Positions 15,321-24,064 of a DNA stretch of 64,000 nucleotides are shown in pieces. The notes beneath the pieces were generated by a model that ran no database searches, had not been told where the DNA came from, and was given only the letters and a program-made list of their open reading frames with translations. How positions within the stretch are numbered: position 1 is the first letter of the stretch; the number at the start of each line of letters is the position of its first letter. Made by a program: the position numbers and the translations under genes. Origin of the DNA: a bacterium (GTDB taxonomy: Bacteria > SZUA-182 > DTGQ01); NCBI GenBank assembly GCA_040755755.1, contig JBFLZW010000018.1, positions 120,024-184,023 of the forward strand, in the 5' to 3' direction.

Positions 15321-18188
15321 TTATTTCATTGTCTCAAAGGTAATAGCAAATTCTGCTCCGCCTCCCCCCGCACCAGGACGACCGATATGAACCGTGCCCC
15401 TGAGCTGTTTTACCAGTACATTCACCAGTCTCAGTCCCAGTGATTCACTCTTCTGGATTTCGATGCCTTCCGGCAGGCCCACGCCATTGTCGCTGACAGT
15501 CAGGGTGACTCTTTTGCCGCCTGTCCGGCGAAGGTCAATGCGGATTTCGCCTATTCCCTCTTCCCGCCGCCTGCCAGCCGGGAAGGCGTATTTCAGCGAA
15601 TTCGAGACCAGCTCGTTGATGATCAGGGCGCAGGGAATTACCGCATCGATGCCGAGCGGGATGTTCTCGACCTGGATGTTCGATCGTATGCCCCTCTCAC
15701 TTACTCCATAGGAGGTGAACAGGCTGGCTGTAAGGCTTCGGATATACTCGGCAAGGTCGATTCTTACCAGCGATTCCGACTGGTACAGTTTTTCATGGAT
15801 GAGGGCCATAGTGTAAATCCGGTTCTGGCTCTCCTTGAACGTCTCGATAGCCTCCTTATCCTTGACATACGGCAACTGAAGGTTGAGCATACTGTAGACG
15901 ATCTGGAGGTTGTTCTTGACGCGGTGGTGTATTTCCTTCAGCAGTGTCTCCTTTTCATGCAGGATCGTTCGCAGGTGTGCCTCACCGACGCGCAATTCTT
16001 CGTTGGCGGCCGCAAGCTGGGCTGTACGTTCGGTAACGCGCTGTTCGAGCTCCCGGTTGAGCTTTTGAATTTCTTCCTCCGCCTTTCTGCGCTCGGTGAT
16101 GTCGATATTCATCTCCAGAATAAGGGGAGAACCGTCAATATCGGTAAACGGAAAGTTGTAGACATCGATAATACTCCCCCCGTCAGGGATAGTGACTTCC
16201 CAGTGATGGGGCCGACCGGTTTTCAGGACAGTGTACGCCTCGCAGAACCCGCACGGCGCCGGGAGCCCAAAACAGTATTCATGGCAATGGCGGTCGGATA
16301 ACTCGCCGAATTTCTCGCGGAAGCTTCTATTTGCAAAGATGACGCGACGATCCGGTGTCAGCAGGCAGATCATCACCGGCAGGGTTTCCAGAACGTCAAA
16401 AAGCCGCTGCCGCTCCGCTCTCGCAGATTCCTCCGCCTTTTTGCGCTCGGTAATGTCGATGCCCACCTCCATGATGAGAGTGGAGCCGTCCACGTCGGTG
16501 AAGGGGAAGTCGGAAATATCATAAATACGTCCGTCCGGGCCGGTCCATTCCCACGTATGAGGCGACAGGGTTTTCATGACGTTATAGGTTTCGCAGGTCT
16601 CGCAGGGCTCGGTGCGCCCAAACAGATACTCGAAACATCGCCGCCCGTGGGACTCGCCGAAACGCTCGCGGAAGAAGCGATTGGCAAAAGCTACATGATA
16701 ATCCGGCGTGAGCAGCACCAGGTAAGCCGGCAGCATTTCAAGGACATCATTGAACCGCTTCCGTTCCGCATTCACGGCTTCCTCTGCCCGCTTGCGCACG
16801 GTAATTTCGGTCTGTAATTCCTCGTTGGTTCTTACCAGAGCCTGCGTCCGCTCCTGCACCCGGTGCTCCAGGGTCTCGGTCAGATGCTGAAGCTCCAGGG
16901 TCCGCTGCCGCACCAGCTCTTCGAGGTGATCGCGGTGTTTCTTCAGTTCGATTTCAGTACGCTTGCGAATGGTGACATCCTGGAGAGCGAAAACCAGGAC
17001 CTCGACTTCACCGCCCTCGTCCAGCAGGGGTGTCAGGGTCCAGTCCCAGTAGGTCACGCCCCATTCCGGGTGATCGGGGTAGACAAACGGCCGGGCAGTG
17101 ACCTCGAAGGGCTGCCGGGTCCGCACCACATTCTCGAAGATTTCCTGAGCGTCGGAGGGGTAGAACTCGAAATGATTGTGGCCGGGAAAATCGTTCACGT
17201 CCCTCTGGCAGGCCCTGGCGTAAGCCTCGTTGACCCGGATGAAATTGAAGTCGCGGTCCAGGAAAACCAGCGGGGTGATGACATGCTGGAAGAAGGCTTC
17301 CAGATACCGGGACTGTTTCACCAGGGATTGGTGGGCAGCCTGCAATTGGGCCGTGCGCTCGACGACACGCTGCCCCAATTCCTCCTTGGCCTTTTGGAGG
17401 GCTTCTTCAGCCCGCTTGCGCTCTTCCACCTCTTTGCTTAATGCATCCCGCGAAACCGTGGTATCCCGCAGTTGTTCCGTCATGAGGTCAAAAGCGCGGG
17501 AGAGTTCTCCGATTTCGTTGTCTGCTGCTATATTGACACGATGGTTCAGGTTGCCCGTCGCAATGATCCTGGTTCCTGTGCGGAGTGCTGCGAGCGATGT
17601 ACCGATATTTCTCATCAGCCGGATCAGGACAATGGTGAGAGGTAGGATTGTGATAACGATCAGGAAGAAGATCAGCGCACTGATGTTCCTTTGGGTCTTG
17701 GCTATATCATTATCGATCAGGTTTTTCAGACGCAGGGTGTCTGACAACACGTCACGGGCCCTGATCACGATCTGGCCTGCCAGCAGATCCTCCGTCTCCC
17801 TGGTCAAGGCGGCATTCTTTGCTGAACCGGCGTGCCCGGAGGTGGAGACCAGTTTGAGGAATATGTCTTTCATCGATTCGCTATTCCGGCGAATACTGTC
17901 TAAAAGCTGCTGCTGTTCCCTGGTGCTGAACCTGGTGGCGGTAATGAGTTTTGTTACCGAATCGTGCACTGCCAGGAACTGCAATCTCGGACGGTCTTCA
18001 TGGTGAAGCACATAGTCCAGGGCGAGACTGTTAAGCTCACTCGTGTGGTCCACGATCTGCCGGGCTTTTTCATCTTTCTCCAGGGAACCCTTCAACATCT
18101 GGCAGGAGAAATAGGATGCCAGGCCGATAACAAGCGCCATGAGCGCGGGTATCAATGCAGCAAGCTTTAATTTCGTAATAATTTTCAT
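15321..18188 (-). CDS. Membrane sensor histidine kinase with HAMP and three PAS domains, HisKA_2 type
   Basis: This 955-residue protein has membrane segments at about residues 9-29 and 167-190 that flank a periplasmic helical sensor. A HAMP domain follows (GTRIIATGNLNHRVNIAAD). A PAS domain is at about 290-415, then coiled coils, then two similar PAS domains at about 470-595 and 600-725, each with a PC-x2-C motif (EPCETCETY and APCGFCEAY). The kinase core is HisKA_2: EIHHRVKNNLQIVYSMLNLQ, with LVSNSLKYAFP and VSDNGVGLPEG. Such HWE/HisKA_2 kinases often signal to receiver-only proteins. The REC kinase downstream may be its partner. A remnant of a binding protein lies directly upstream. Confidence 0.9.
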   Translation of the reverse strand: MKIITKLKLAALIPALMALVIGLASYFSCQMLKGSLEKDEKARQIVDHTSELNSLALDYVLHHEDRPRLQFLAVHDSVTKLITATRFSTREQQQLLDSIRRNSESMKDIFLKLVSTSGHAGSAKNAALTRETEDLLAGQIVIRARDVLSDTLRLKNLIDNDIAKTQRNISALIFFLIVITILPLTIVLIRLMRNIGTSLAALRTGTRIIATGNLNHRVNIAADNEIGELSRAFDLMTEQLRDTTVSRDALSKEVEERKRAEEALQKAKEELGQRVVERTAQLQAAHQSLVKQSRYLEAFFQHVITPLVFLDRDFNFIRVNEAYARACQRDVNDFPGHNHFEFYPSDAQEIFENVVRTRQPFEVTARPFVYPDHPEWGVTYWDWTLTPLLDEGGEVEVLVFALQDVTIRKRTEIELKKHRDHLEELVRQRTLELQHLTETLEHRVQERTQALVRTNEELQTEITVRKRAEEAVNAERKRFNDVLEMLPAYLVLLTPDYHVAFANRFFRERFGESHGRRCFEYLFGRTEPCETCETYNVMKTLSPHTWEWTGPDGRIYDISDFPFTDVDGSTLIMEVGIDITERKKAEESARAERQRLFDVLETLPVMICLLTPDRRVIFANRSFREKFGELSDRHCHEYCFGLPAPCGFCEAYTVLKTGRPHHWEVTIPDGGSIIDVYNFPFTDIDGSPLILEMNIDITERRKAEEEIQKLNRELEQRVTERTAQLAAANEELRVGEAHLRTILHEKETLLKEIHHRVKNNLQIVYSMLNLQLPYVKDKEAIETFKESQNRIYTMALIHEKLYQSESLVRIDLAEYIRSLTASLFTSYGVSERGIRSNIQVENIPLGIDAVIPCALIINELVSNSLKYAFPAGRRREEGIGEIRIDLRRTGGKRVTLTVSDNGVGLPEGIEIQKSESLGLRLVNVLVKQLRGTVHIGRPGAGGGGAEFAITFETMK

Positions 18189-18204
18189 ATTCTTACTCTT
18201 ATTC

Positions 18205-18588
18205 CTACCTGCCGGCGATTCTGACAGCCTCGGGCTGTATTGCTTTCAAACCGCCGGTATAAATAAAATCCATAAAATCGGGAGGTCTTCGGGTGCTTGT
18301 GGCATCTCTCCTGATTATCCATCGTGCCTGCTCTTCCAGGCTCAATATCAGGCTCTGGTCCAGGGCCGCGGGAAAGGTATAGTTCTTCCATTCCCTGGCA
18401 AAAAGAGCGCTCTCCATACCGATGTGCTTCAAGCTGATAGCAGGTTTCGGGAGAATGGCAAAGAAGGTGATGGCATGACCTTGCGTAATCTGAAAGTATA
18501 ATATCACGTCGCTAGAAGTAATCGGAGATAGTTTAGCATAATCAGATAATTTTTCAAATAGGTACACCGGAAAATTGCTTGTTTTTTA
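18205..18588 (-). pseudogene. Remnant of a NitT/TauT-type substrate-binding protein, C-terminal part
   Basis: The longest frame starts at GTG 18567 and is open back to TAA just past 18588. The last 60 residues (REWKNYTFPAALDQSLILSL, EEQARWIIRR, then FMDFIYTGGLKAIQPEAVRI) resemble the C-terminal end of NMT1/THI5-like periplasmic binding proteins, which are often encoded next to, or fused with, HAMP kinases. The N-terminal two thirds and the signal peptide are missing and no ribosome site is evident, so this looks like a decayed gene. The kinase gene starts 17 bases downstream. Identity rests on recalled pattern. Confidence 0.5.
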
Positions 18589-18729
18589 ACTAAGTTGGTT
18601 ATATAATGACTTGACAATGTGATTATATGTTTCTTCATCTTTCATGAAAAATATAAGTATATAATATCAATTTATCAATATACCCAAAAATTGTGCAATA
18701 CAATAAAATGGGTGCAGTAATGCAATAAA
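18589..18729. promoter_or_regulatory. AT-rich divergent intergenic region
   Basis: This is one of the most AT-rich stretches in the window and separates divergent signalling genes. TTGACA is at 18611-18616 and TATAAT at 18660-18665 on the plus strand, but they are not correctly spaced with each other. A direct repeat (CAATAAAATGG at 18701 and again at 18722) runs into the next start codon, which lacks a ribosome site. Confidence 0.4.
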
Positions 18730-20253
18730 ATGGAAAATCATCCAGGGATATCAGGGATAGATGCCGTCAGGGAAATTCAGTGGGGTGCTCATCTGTGCCA
18801 ATTTTACCAAACCATAGAGGACCTGGTCGATATCCTTGTGCCAAATTTTAAATCCGGCATAGAAAGGCGGGAATGCTGCCTCTGGCATATCGCTGAGCCT
18901 CTCAATGGGCAGGAAGCCCTGGAAGCAATCAGGAAAATCTGGCCGGATTTCGACGAATACGTAACCAGAGGCCAGATAAAGATTATCCCCCCTGGCCAGT
19001 GCTACCGGGAAACGAAGGAGACTGACCACCCACAGGCATCATCCAATGCAATGAATCCAATGACCACGCTGTGCAGCTATCCTCTCGACAGATGCGGAGT
19101 GGCCGAGACGGTCGATATTGTCAGCCGTCACCAGTCGGCCTTTATCAAACGGGCTGGACAATGGGAGCTGATCGAAAATTCCGGGGGACTGAGCCATAGA
19201 CCCGAATCCCGACCTGCCCCCCGCATGCATGGACCTTCCGCCCGCATGCCCGCATCCCCCGCACCTGACATGCCGGTCAATGATACGCTCGATGCTCCGG
19301 TCATGGCTGACACCAGACTCAGGCAGACAGAGAAGTCCCTGTCCGCTGCCTCTCTCTATACCCGCAGCAGCCTGATCGAGGCAAGCCTCGATCCTCTGGT
19401 AACCATCAGTGCAGACGGAAAGATCATGGATGTCAACAAGGCCACGGAGCTGGTTACCGGACGGTCCCGCGAGCAGCTCATCGGAAGTGATTTTTCCAAA
19501 CTGAGGCGGGCCGAGAAAAAACTGAAGATGTATATGGCGAAACTTGAGAAAAGCAATCAGGAGCTTCAGGACTTCGCCTTTACGGCTTCCCATGACCTTC
19601 AGGAGCCGCTCTGTAAGATCCAGGCTTTTGGAAATCAGTTAAAAATCAAATACTTCGATATTTTTGGAGATGAAGGCCGGGACTATCTGGAGAGAATGCA
19701 GAGCGCGGCGAACCGGATGCAGGCCCTTATCCGGGCTCTGCTCGGCTACTCCAGGGTTACCACCAAGGCCGAACCTTTCTCCACCATTAATTTAACCGGC
19801 CTGATTCAGGAAGTAATGGCTGACCTGGAAACCAGGGTGAGAGAAACCGGCGGCAGGGTAGAGATCGAGAAACTGGCAGACCTGGAAGCGGATCCCAATC
19901 AAATGCGCCAGCTCTTCCAGAACCTTATCAGTAATGCCCTGAAATTCCACGGTGAGGAAAAACCCCTTATCAGGATTTGCGGGCAGATGGACCCTTCAAC
20001 TTCCCATTATCTGATTTATGTCCAGGATAATGGCATCGGTTTTGACGAAAAATACCTCGATTGCATCTTTATGCCCTTCCAGCGGCTGCATGGCCGCAGC
20101 AGCAGCTATGAAGGGACGGGGATGGGGCTGGCCATTTGCAGGAAGATCGTGGAGCGCCACAACGGTAAAATCACTGCCAGAAGCGCGCCGGGAAAAGGAT
20201 CGACCTTTATTGTCACTCTGCCGGTAAAACAGCTCAAAGAGGAAGAGGGATAA
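18730..20253 (+). CDS. Sensor histidine kinase with shortened MEDS and PAS domains
   Basis: Residues 12-95 match the first half of a MEDS (DcmR-type) sensor: WGAHLCQFYQTIEDLVDILV and GQIKIIPP. The last part is also present (MTTLCSYPLDRCGVAETVDI, ending WELIENSGG). The middle of about 60 residues that normally joins them is absent. Next is the first half of a PAS domain (LVTISADGKIMDVNKATELV) that passes straight into a coiled coil, so its second half is absent too. The kinase core is intact: HDLQEPLCKIQAFG with the histidine, NLISNALKFHG, VQDNGIGFDEKY and GTGMGLAICRKIVERHNG. It has no membrane segment and is followed by a response regulator 12 bases away, presumably its target. Confidence 0.88.
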   Translation: MENHPGISGIDAVREIQWGAHLCQFYQTIEDLVDILVPNFKSGIERRECCLWHIAEPLNGQEALEAIRKIWPDFDEYVTRGQIKIIPPGQCYRETKETDHPQASSNAMNPMTTLCSYPLDRCGVAETVDIVSRHQSAFIKRAGQWELIENSGGLSHRPESRPAPRMHGPSARMPASPAPDMPVNDTLDAPVMADTRLRQTEKSLSAASLYTRSSLIEASLDPLVTISADGKIMDVNKATELVTGRSREQLIGSDFSKLRRAEKKLKMYMAKLEKSNQELQDFAFTASHDLQEPLCKIQAFGNQLKIKYFDIFGDEGRDYLERMQSAANRMQALIRALLGYSRVTTKAEPFSTINLTGLIQEVMADLETRVRETGGRVEIEKLADLEADPNQMRQLFQNLISNALKFHGEEKPLIRICGQMDPSTSHYLIYVQDNGIGFDEKYLDCIFMPFQRLHGRSSSYEGTGMGLAICRKIVERHNGKITARSAPGKGSTFIVTLPVKQLKEEEG

Positions 20254-20265
20254 CGAAGAAGGGGT

Positions 20266-20727
20266 ATGATGAAAAATAAAATTGAGAGTATTTCAATATT
20301 GATGGCTGACGATGATCAGGATGATTGCCTTCTGGTAAAAAATGCCTTTGCCGCCAACCGGATCGCTAACAGCCTTCACTTTGTCGAGGATGGCGAAGAG
20401 CTGATGGACTACCTGTATCGGCGCGGGAATTATAGCGATATAGCCGCTTTTCCCTTACCGGCATTGATTCTGCTTGACCTGAATATGCCAAAAAAAGATG
20501 GCCGTGAAGCATTACGGGAGATAAAAGCCGACCCCAATTTAAGGAGTATCCCGGTCATTATCCTGACCACCTCCGAACGGGAGGAAGAGATCTTTCGCAG
20601 CTATGACATGGGCGCCAATTCATTCATTACCAAACCGGTAACCTTCCAGGGACTGGTGGAGGCCATGAAGGCCCTGAGCCGATACTGGTTTGAGATTGTG
20701 GAATTGCCAAGCAGGAGAGAAGAATAA
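20266..20727 (+). CDS. Single-domain response regulator, Rcp1 type
   Basis: The 153-residue protein is a lone receiver domain. It shows the acidic pair in MADDDQDDCLLVKNAF, the phospho-acceptor aspartate in LILLDLNMPKKDGREALREI, the switch threonine in VIILTTSE and the lysine in SFITKPVTF. The spacing and the NMPKKDG loop are typical of Rcp1-like regulators paired with phytochrome-type or PAS kinases. It has no output domain. It lies between the MEDS kinase and a hybrid kinase and probably relays phosphoryl groups between them. Confidence 0.92.
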   Translation: MMKNKIESISILMADDDQDDCLLVKNAFAANRIANSLHFVEDGEELMDYLYRRGNYSDIAAFPLPALILLDLNMPKKDGREALREIKADPNLRSIPVIILTTSEREEEIFRSYDMGANSFITKPVTFQGLVEAMKALSRYWFEIVELPSRREE

Positions 20728-20729
20728 GT

Positions 20730-22292
20730 ATGGACACTTTTCCTGTCATTCATGTTTTACTTATCGAAGACGATGAAGACGATTATATCCTCATAAAAGA
20801 GATGCTGACCAGCATTCCGGGCAGACAATATGACCTTGAATGGATCCCGACCTATGAGGCTGCTCTGGCTGCCATGCTGGAGAACAGGCACGATGTCTAT
20901 CTCCTCGACTACCGGCTCGGCCAGCGTACCGGACTTGAGCTTATGCAGGAAGCGGCAAAGCAGGACTGCTGCCGCAGCCCGGTCATATTTCTCACCGGTC
21001 ACGGCGGCTATGAGATCGATATGGAAGTGATGAAGGTAGGAGCAGCGGATTACCTCACCAAAGGAGAGTTTACTTCCTCGCTCCTCGAACGTTCCATCCG
21101 GTATGCTCTTGAGCGGAAGAAAACCGAAGAGCTTTTGATACGGAACGAGAAGGAATTACAAAAGCTGGAACGGCTTGAATCTTTGGGCACTCTGGCTGGC
21201 GGTATCGCTCATGATTTTAATAACGTTCTAACAGCCATTGTCGGCAATCTCTCCCTGGCTAAATTCTTTGTAGCCCCGGAAAACAAGGCATTTGAACTGA
21301 TGGCTCAGATGGAAAAATCACTTTCCCGGGCCAAGGGCCTGACGCAGCAGTTGCTAACCTTTGCCAAGGGCGGTGCACCGATAAAGAAGCTTGCTCCAAT
21401 CTCCGAATTAATCCAGGATACAACTACCTTTGCCTTGAGAGGCTCGAACGTAAGAAGCGAATTTCTGATGCCGGATGATCTCTGGCCGGTCGAGATTGAC
21501 GAGGGACAGATCAGTCAGGTTATTCATAACCTGGTCATTAATGCCAAACAGGCTATGCCCGGCGGGGGGGTAATACGAATTTGTGCTGAAAACCTATTCA
21601 TCGAAGCGCAGGATATCATCCCTACTGCTATCCCATTGAAGGAGGGGCGATATCTCAGGATATCGCTGCACGATGAAGGCATCGGCATTCCCCCGGAGAA
21701 TCTTGCACATGTCTTTGATCCCTATTTTACGACCAAGCAGGAAGGGAACGGCCTGGGATTAGCGGTAGTATTCTCAATTATTAAACGGCATGAAGGGTAC
21801 ATCACTGCCGAATCCCGGGAGGGAATTGGAACAGCCTTTCATATTTATCTTCCAGCCTCCGGAAAAGAGTTTTTCGAAGTAGAAGCGATTGAAGAGGAAA
21901 GGCTCCATTTTTGCGAAGGCAGAGTGCTGGTTATGGATGATCAGGAAAATGTCAGACAGATTACCGGTGATTTACTCAATTATCTTGGCTATCAGGTCGA
22001 ATTCTCGATTGATGGAAATGAAGCTATTGAGCTCTTTAAAAAAGCCTGTGAGGCAGGGAACCCTTTTGATGCGGTTATCCTGGACCTGACCATACCTGGC
22101 GGCATCGGCGGCAAGGAGGTTATTCAGGAGCTGCGGAAGATAGATCCGGGGGTGAAAGCCATTGTCTCAAGCGGGTATTCCAATGATCCTATCATGGCTG
22201 ATTACCGGCAATACGGATTCAGTGAAGTGATTACCAAGCCGTATAGTATCGAAGAATTCAGCAAAACGCTGAGCAGGATCAGAGAAATATAG
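20730..22292 (+). CDS. Hybrid histidine kinase, REC-HisKA-HATPase-REC
   Basis: This 520-residue protein starts two bases after the stop of the response regulator. Residues 7-130 are a receiver (LLIEDDEDDYILIKEML, aspartate in VYLLDYRLG, TGHGGYEIDMEVMKVGA). The kinase core has LGTLAGGIAHDFNNVLTAIV with the histidine, NLVINAKQAMP, DEGIGIPPENL and GNGLGLAVVFSIIKRH. A second receiver fills residues 395-518 (VLVMDDQENVRQIT, aspartate in AVILDLTIPGGIGG, KPYSIEEF). It is soluble. With both neighbours it forms a compact phosphorelay operon whose output is not encoded here. Confidence 0.92.
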   Translation: MDTFPVIHVLLIEDDEDDYILIKEMLTSIPGRQYDLEWIPTYEAALAAMLENRHDVYLLDYRLGQRTGLELMQEAAKQDCCRSPVIFLTGHGGYEIDMEVMKVGAADYLTKGEFTSSLLERSIRYALERKKTEELLIRNEKELQKLERLESLGTLAGGIAHDFNNVLTAIVGNLSLAKFFVAPENKAFELMAQMEKSLSRAKGLTQQLLTFAKGGAPIKKLAPISELIQDTTTFALRGSNVRSEFLMPDDLWPVEIDEGQISQVIHNLVINAKQAMPGGGVIRICAENLFIEAQDIIPTAIPLKEGRYLRISLHDEGIGIPPENLAHVFDPYFTTKQEGNGLGLAVVFSIIKRHEGYITAESREGIGTAFHIYLPASGKEFFEVEAIEEERLHFCEGRVLVMDDQENVRQITGDLLNYLGYQVEFSIDGNEAIELFKKACEAGNPFDAVILDLTIPGGIGGKEVIQELRKIDPGVKAIVSSGYSNDPIMADYRQYGFSEVITKPYSIEEFSKTLSRIREI

Positions 22293-22495
22293 GCTGGAGA
22301 AAAACCCGGCAGTTAAGAAAAAAATCCTCAACCATGCACCGCAGAGCGTGCACTCGCCATTAAAAGCCTCAATCCCGCTGCTTATACTGTAAAGGACAAA
22401 GACAAAAAGCAAAGGACACCACTGAGACACACCGGACACAGAGGTGATAGAGGTAAGTCCGGCAGAAAGGCGTGGAAGCGAGAGCGCTGGTCCGT

Positions 22496-22828
22496 TCATT
22501 CTTTGCCATTCCCGCAAGGCCTGTTCCCGCAGGCATTACTTTGAGCTGGATTAATCTGAGACAGGAGCATTTCCTTTAATCCGGCTCCATCCTGCAAGGC
22601 CATATACTGGGCCACTCCCTGGTCAACGATGGAGTTGACCAGATTCTTCCCCTGAAATTCCGGACAGAACGTCGATTTGGGGATGGTGGAATACATGCTC
22701 TTCAGGAGCGCCTGAAAGAATATGGAGGCAAATTCGGTGCAAACCTGCTCAAGCTCAAGTCGTGTTGGCTGTGCCGGTTGTGCAGGCTGTTGTGCTGTGG
22801 GGGAGTTATATAATTTCCAGCTCAGCAT
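22496..22828 (-). CDS. flgJ: Flagellar rod-binding protein FlgJ, without muramidase domain
   Basis: The 110-residue product matches only the N-terminal rod-binding part of FlgJ: ELEQVCTEFASIFFQALLKS and NLVNSIVDQGVAQYMALQDGAGL. The C-terminal peptidoglycan hydrolase of enteric FlgJ is absent, as in many non-enteric bacteria, so a separate hydrolase must open the wall for the rod. It is the last gene of the flagellar cluster, overlaps flgI by 23 bases and has GGGAG seven bases before its start. About 200 gene-free bases follow. Confidence 0.88.
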   Translation of the reverse strand: MLSWKLYNSPTAQQPAQPAQPTRLELEQVCTEFASIFFQALLKSMYSTIPKSTFCPEFQGKNLVNSIVDQGVAQYMALQDGAGLKEMLLSQINPAQSNACGNRPCGNGKE

Positions 22829-24014
22829 GCAGTGCTCCCGTAGCTCTGATGGATTGCAGAATGGCGATCAGGTCCCTGGAGCTGACGCCGATGGCATTCA
22901 GTGCCCTGACCAATTCGCCGACCGTGGTATTGGCAGGAAGTGGAATCAATTTTCCCCGCTCCTCCTGAACGGTAACGTCTGTTTGAGGAACTTTCTGGGT
23001 TTTTCCGTCTGAAAGCGGCAGGGGCTGCGAAACTTCCTGAGTTTCCCTGATTTCGATGCTCAGATTGCCGTGGGAGATAGCCACACTCGAAATTTTGACA
23101 TTTTCGCCAACCACTACTGTGCCGGTGCGCTCGTTGATCACTACCCTGGCCTGATTGTCCGGCTCGACCTCGAATTCCTGAATGGTCGCCACCAGCTCAA
23201 CCAGGCTGGTTTGAAACTGGGGAGGGATAAGCAGACTGATGCTTCGGGGATCCTGGGCATGGGCAATCTTCATCTTCAGAGATGAATTGATTGTCTGGGC
23301 AATTCTGGCTGCAGTGATAAAATCCGCCCGCTCCATAGTCATCAGCAGGGGTTTCCGGACATCGAGGGTGAAGGGGATTTCGCGCTCGATCAAGGCACCT
23401 TGCGGAATTCTGGCTACGGTGGGATGGTTTTTCTGGACCCCTCCCCCGGCAGATCCTCCGGCGGCAAACCCTCCTACCGACAACGGCCCCTGGGCAACGG
23501 CATAGACCTTGTCATCCACTCCTTTGAGCGGCGTCAACAGCAGCGTGCCTCCCTGAAGGCTGGTGGCATCGCCGAGAGATGAAATGGTCACATCGATCCG
23601 CTCTCCCGTGCGGGCAAAGGGAGGCAGGGCAGCCGTAACAACCACCGCAGCCACGTTCTTGACCTTCAACTCACCGGGGTCAACCGATACCCCCAGTTTT
23701 CTCAGCATATTGGACAGGGAATTGATCGTAAATCTGGTACCTCCTTTATCCCCGGTCCCATTCAGGCCGACGATCAGGCCATAGCCGATCAACTGGTTTT
23801 CCCGGACTCCCTGAATATGGACCAGATCCTTGATCCGGCTGGCCGCCTGACAGTTCCGGACGCCGCCCCCGTGCAGGTCCACGGCCAGCAGCAGACAGAT
23901 GAGGGTAACGGCGGTAATAAGTACCGGCAACCCCAGCACCGTCCTGCCCTGCTTCCCTCTGTGTCTCTGTGTCTCTGTGGTTTCTTTTGCTTTTTGTTGT
24001 AATATCCTGCTCAT
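22806..24014 (-). CDS. flgI: Flagellar P-ring protein FlgI, repeat-derived N-terminus
   Basis: FlgI forms the ring around the rod in the peptidoglycan layer. The mature part begins at AASRIKDLVHIQGVRENQLI and shows GYGLIVGLNGTGDKGG and the usual C-terminal NAIGVSSRDLIAILQSIRAT. Start ATG 24014 follows a strong GGAGGGGAAGAGG site. The signal peptide has an unusual long, charged n-region translated from the dispersed CACAGAGACACAGAG repeat (KETTETQRHRGKQG, residues 10-23) before the hydrophobic core. GTG at 23944 is a possible later start that would remove it. The frame also extends to 24044, overlapping less well with flgH. Confidence 0.93.
   Translation of the reverse strand: MSRILQQKAKETTETQRHRGKQGRTVLGLPVLITAVTLICLLLAVDLHGGGVRNCQAASRIKDLVHIQGVRENQLIGYGLIVGLNGTGDKGGTRFTINSLSNMLRKLGVSVDPGELKVKNVAAVVVTAALPPFARTGERIDVTISSLGDATSLQGGTLLLTPLKGVDDKVYAVAQGPLSVGGFAAGGSAGGGVQKNHPTVARIPQGALIEREIPFTLDVRKPLLMTMERADFITAARIAQTINSSLKMKIAHAQDPRSISLLIPPQFQTSLVELVATIQEFEVEPDNQARVVINERTGTVVVGENVKISSVAISHGNLSIEIRETQEVSQPLPLSDGKTQKVPQTDVTVQEERGKLIPLPANTTVGELVRALNAIGVSSRDLIAILQSIRATGALHAELEII
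23955..24000. repeat. CACAGAGACACAGAG element inside the flgI start region
   Basis: TCTGTGTCTCTGTGTCTCTG and the following TGGTTTCTTTTGC match the cores of the elements at 52741-52775 and 58350-58387. It is read in frame as the n-region of the FlgI signal peptide. Confidence 0.8.
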
Positions 24015-24064
24015 GATTCCTCTTCCCCTCCTCCCTTCCCCCACATCCCTTCCCTCTCTCCCCC

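Noticed and set aside
18611..18665. TTGACA and TATAAT as one sigma-70 promoter before the MEDS kinase
   Set aside because: The hexamers are 43 bases apart, far outside the allowed spacing.
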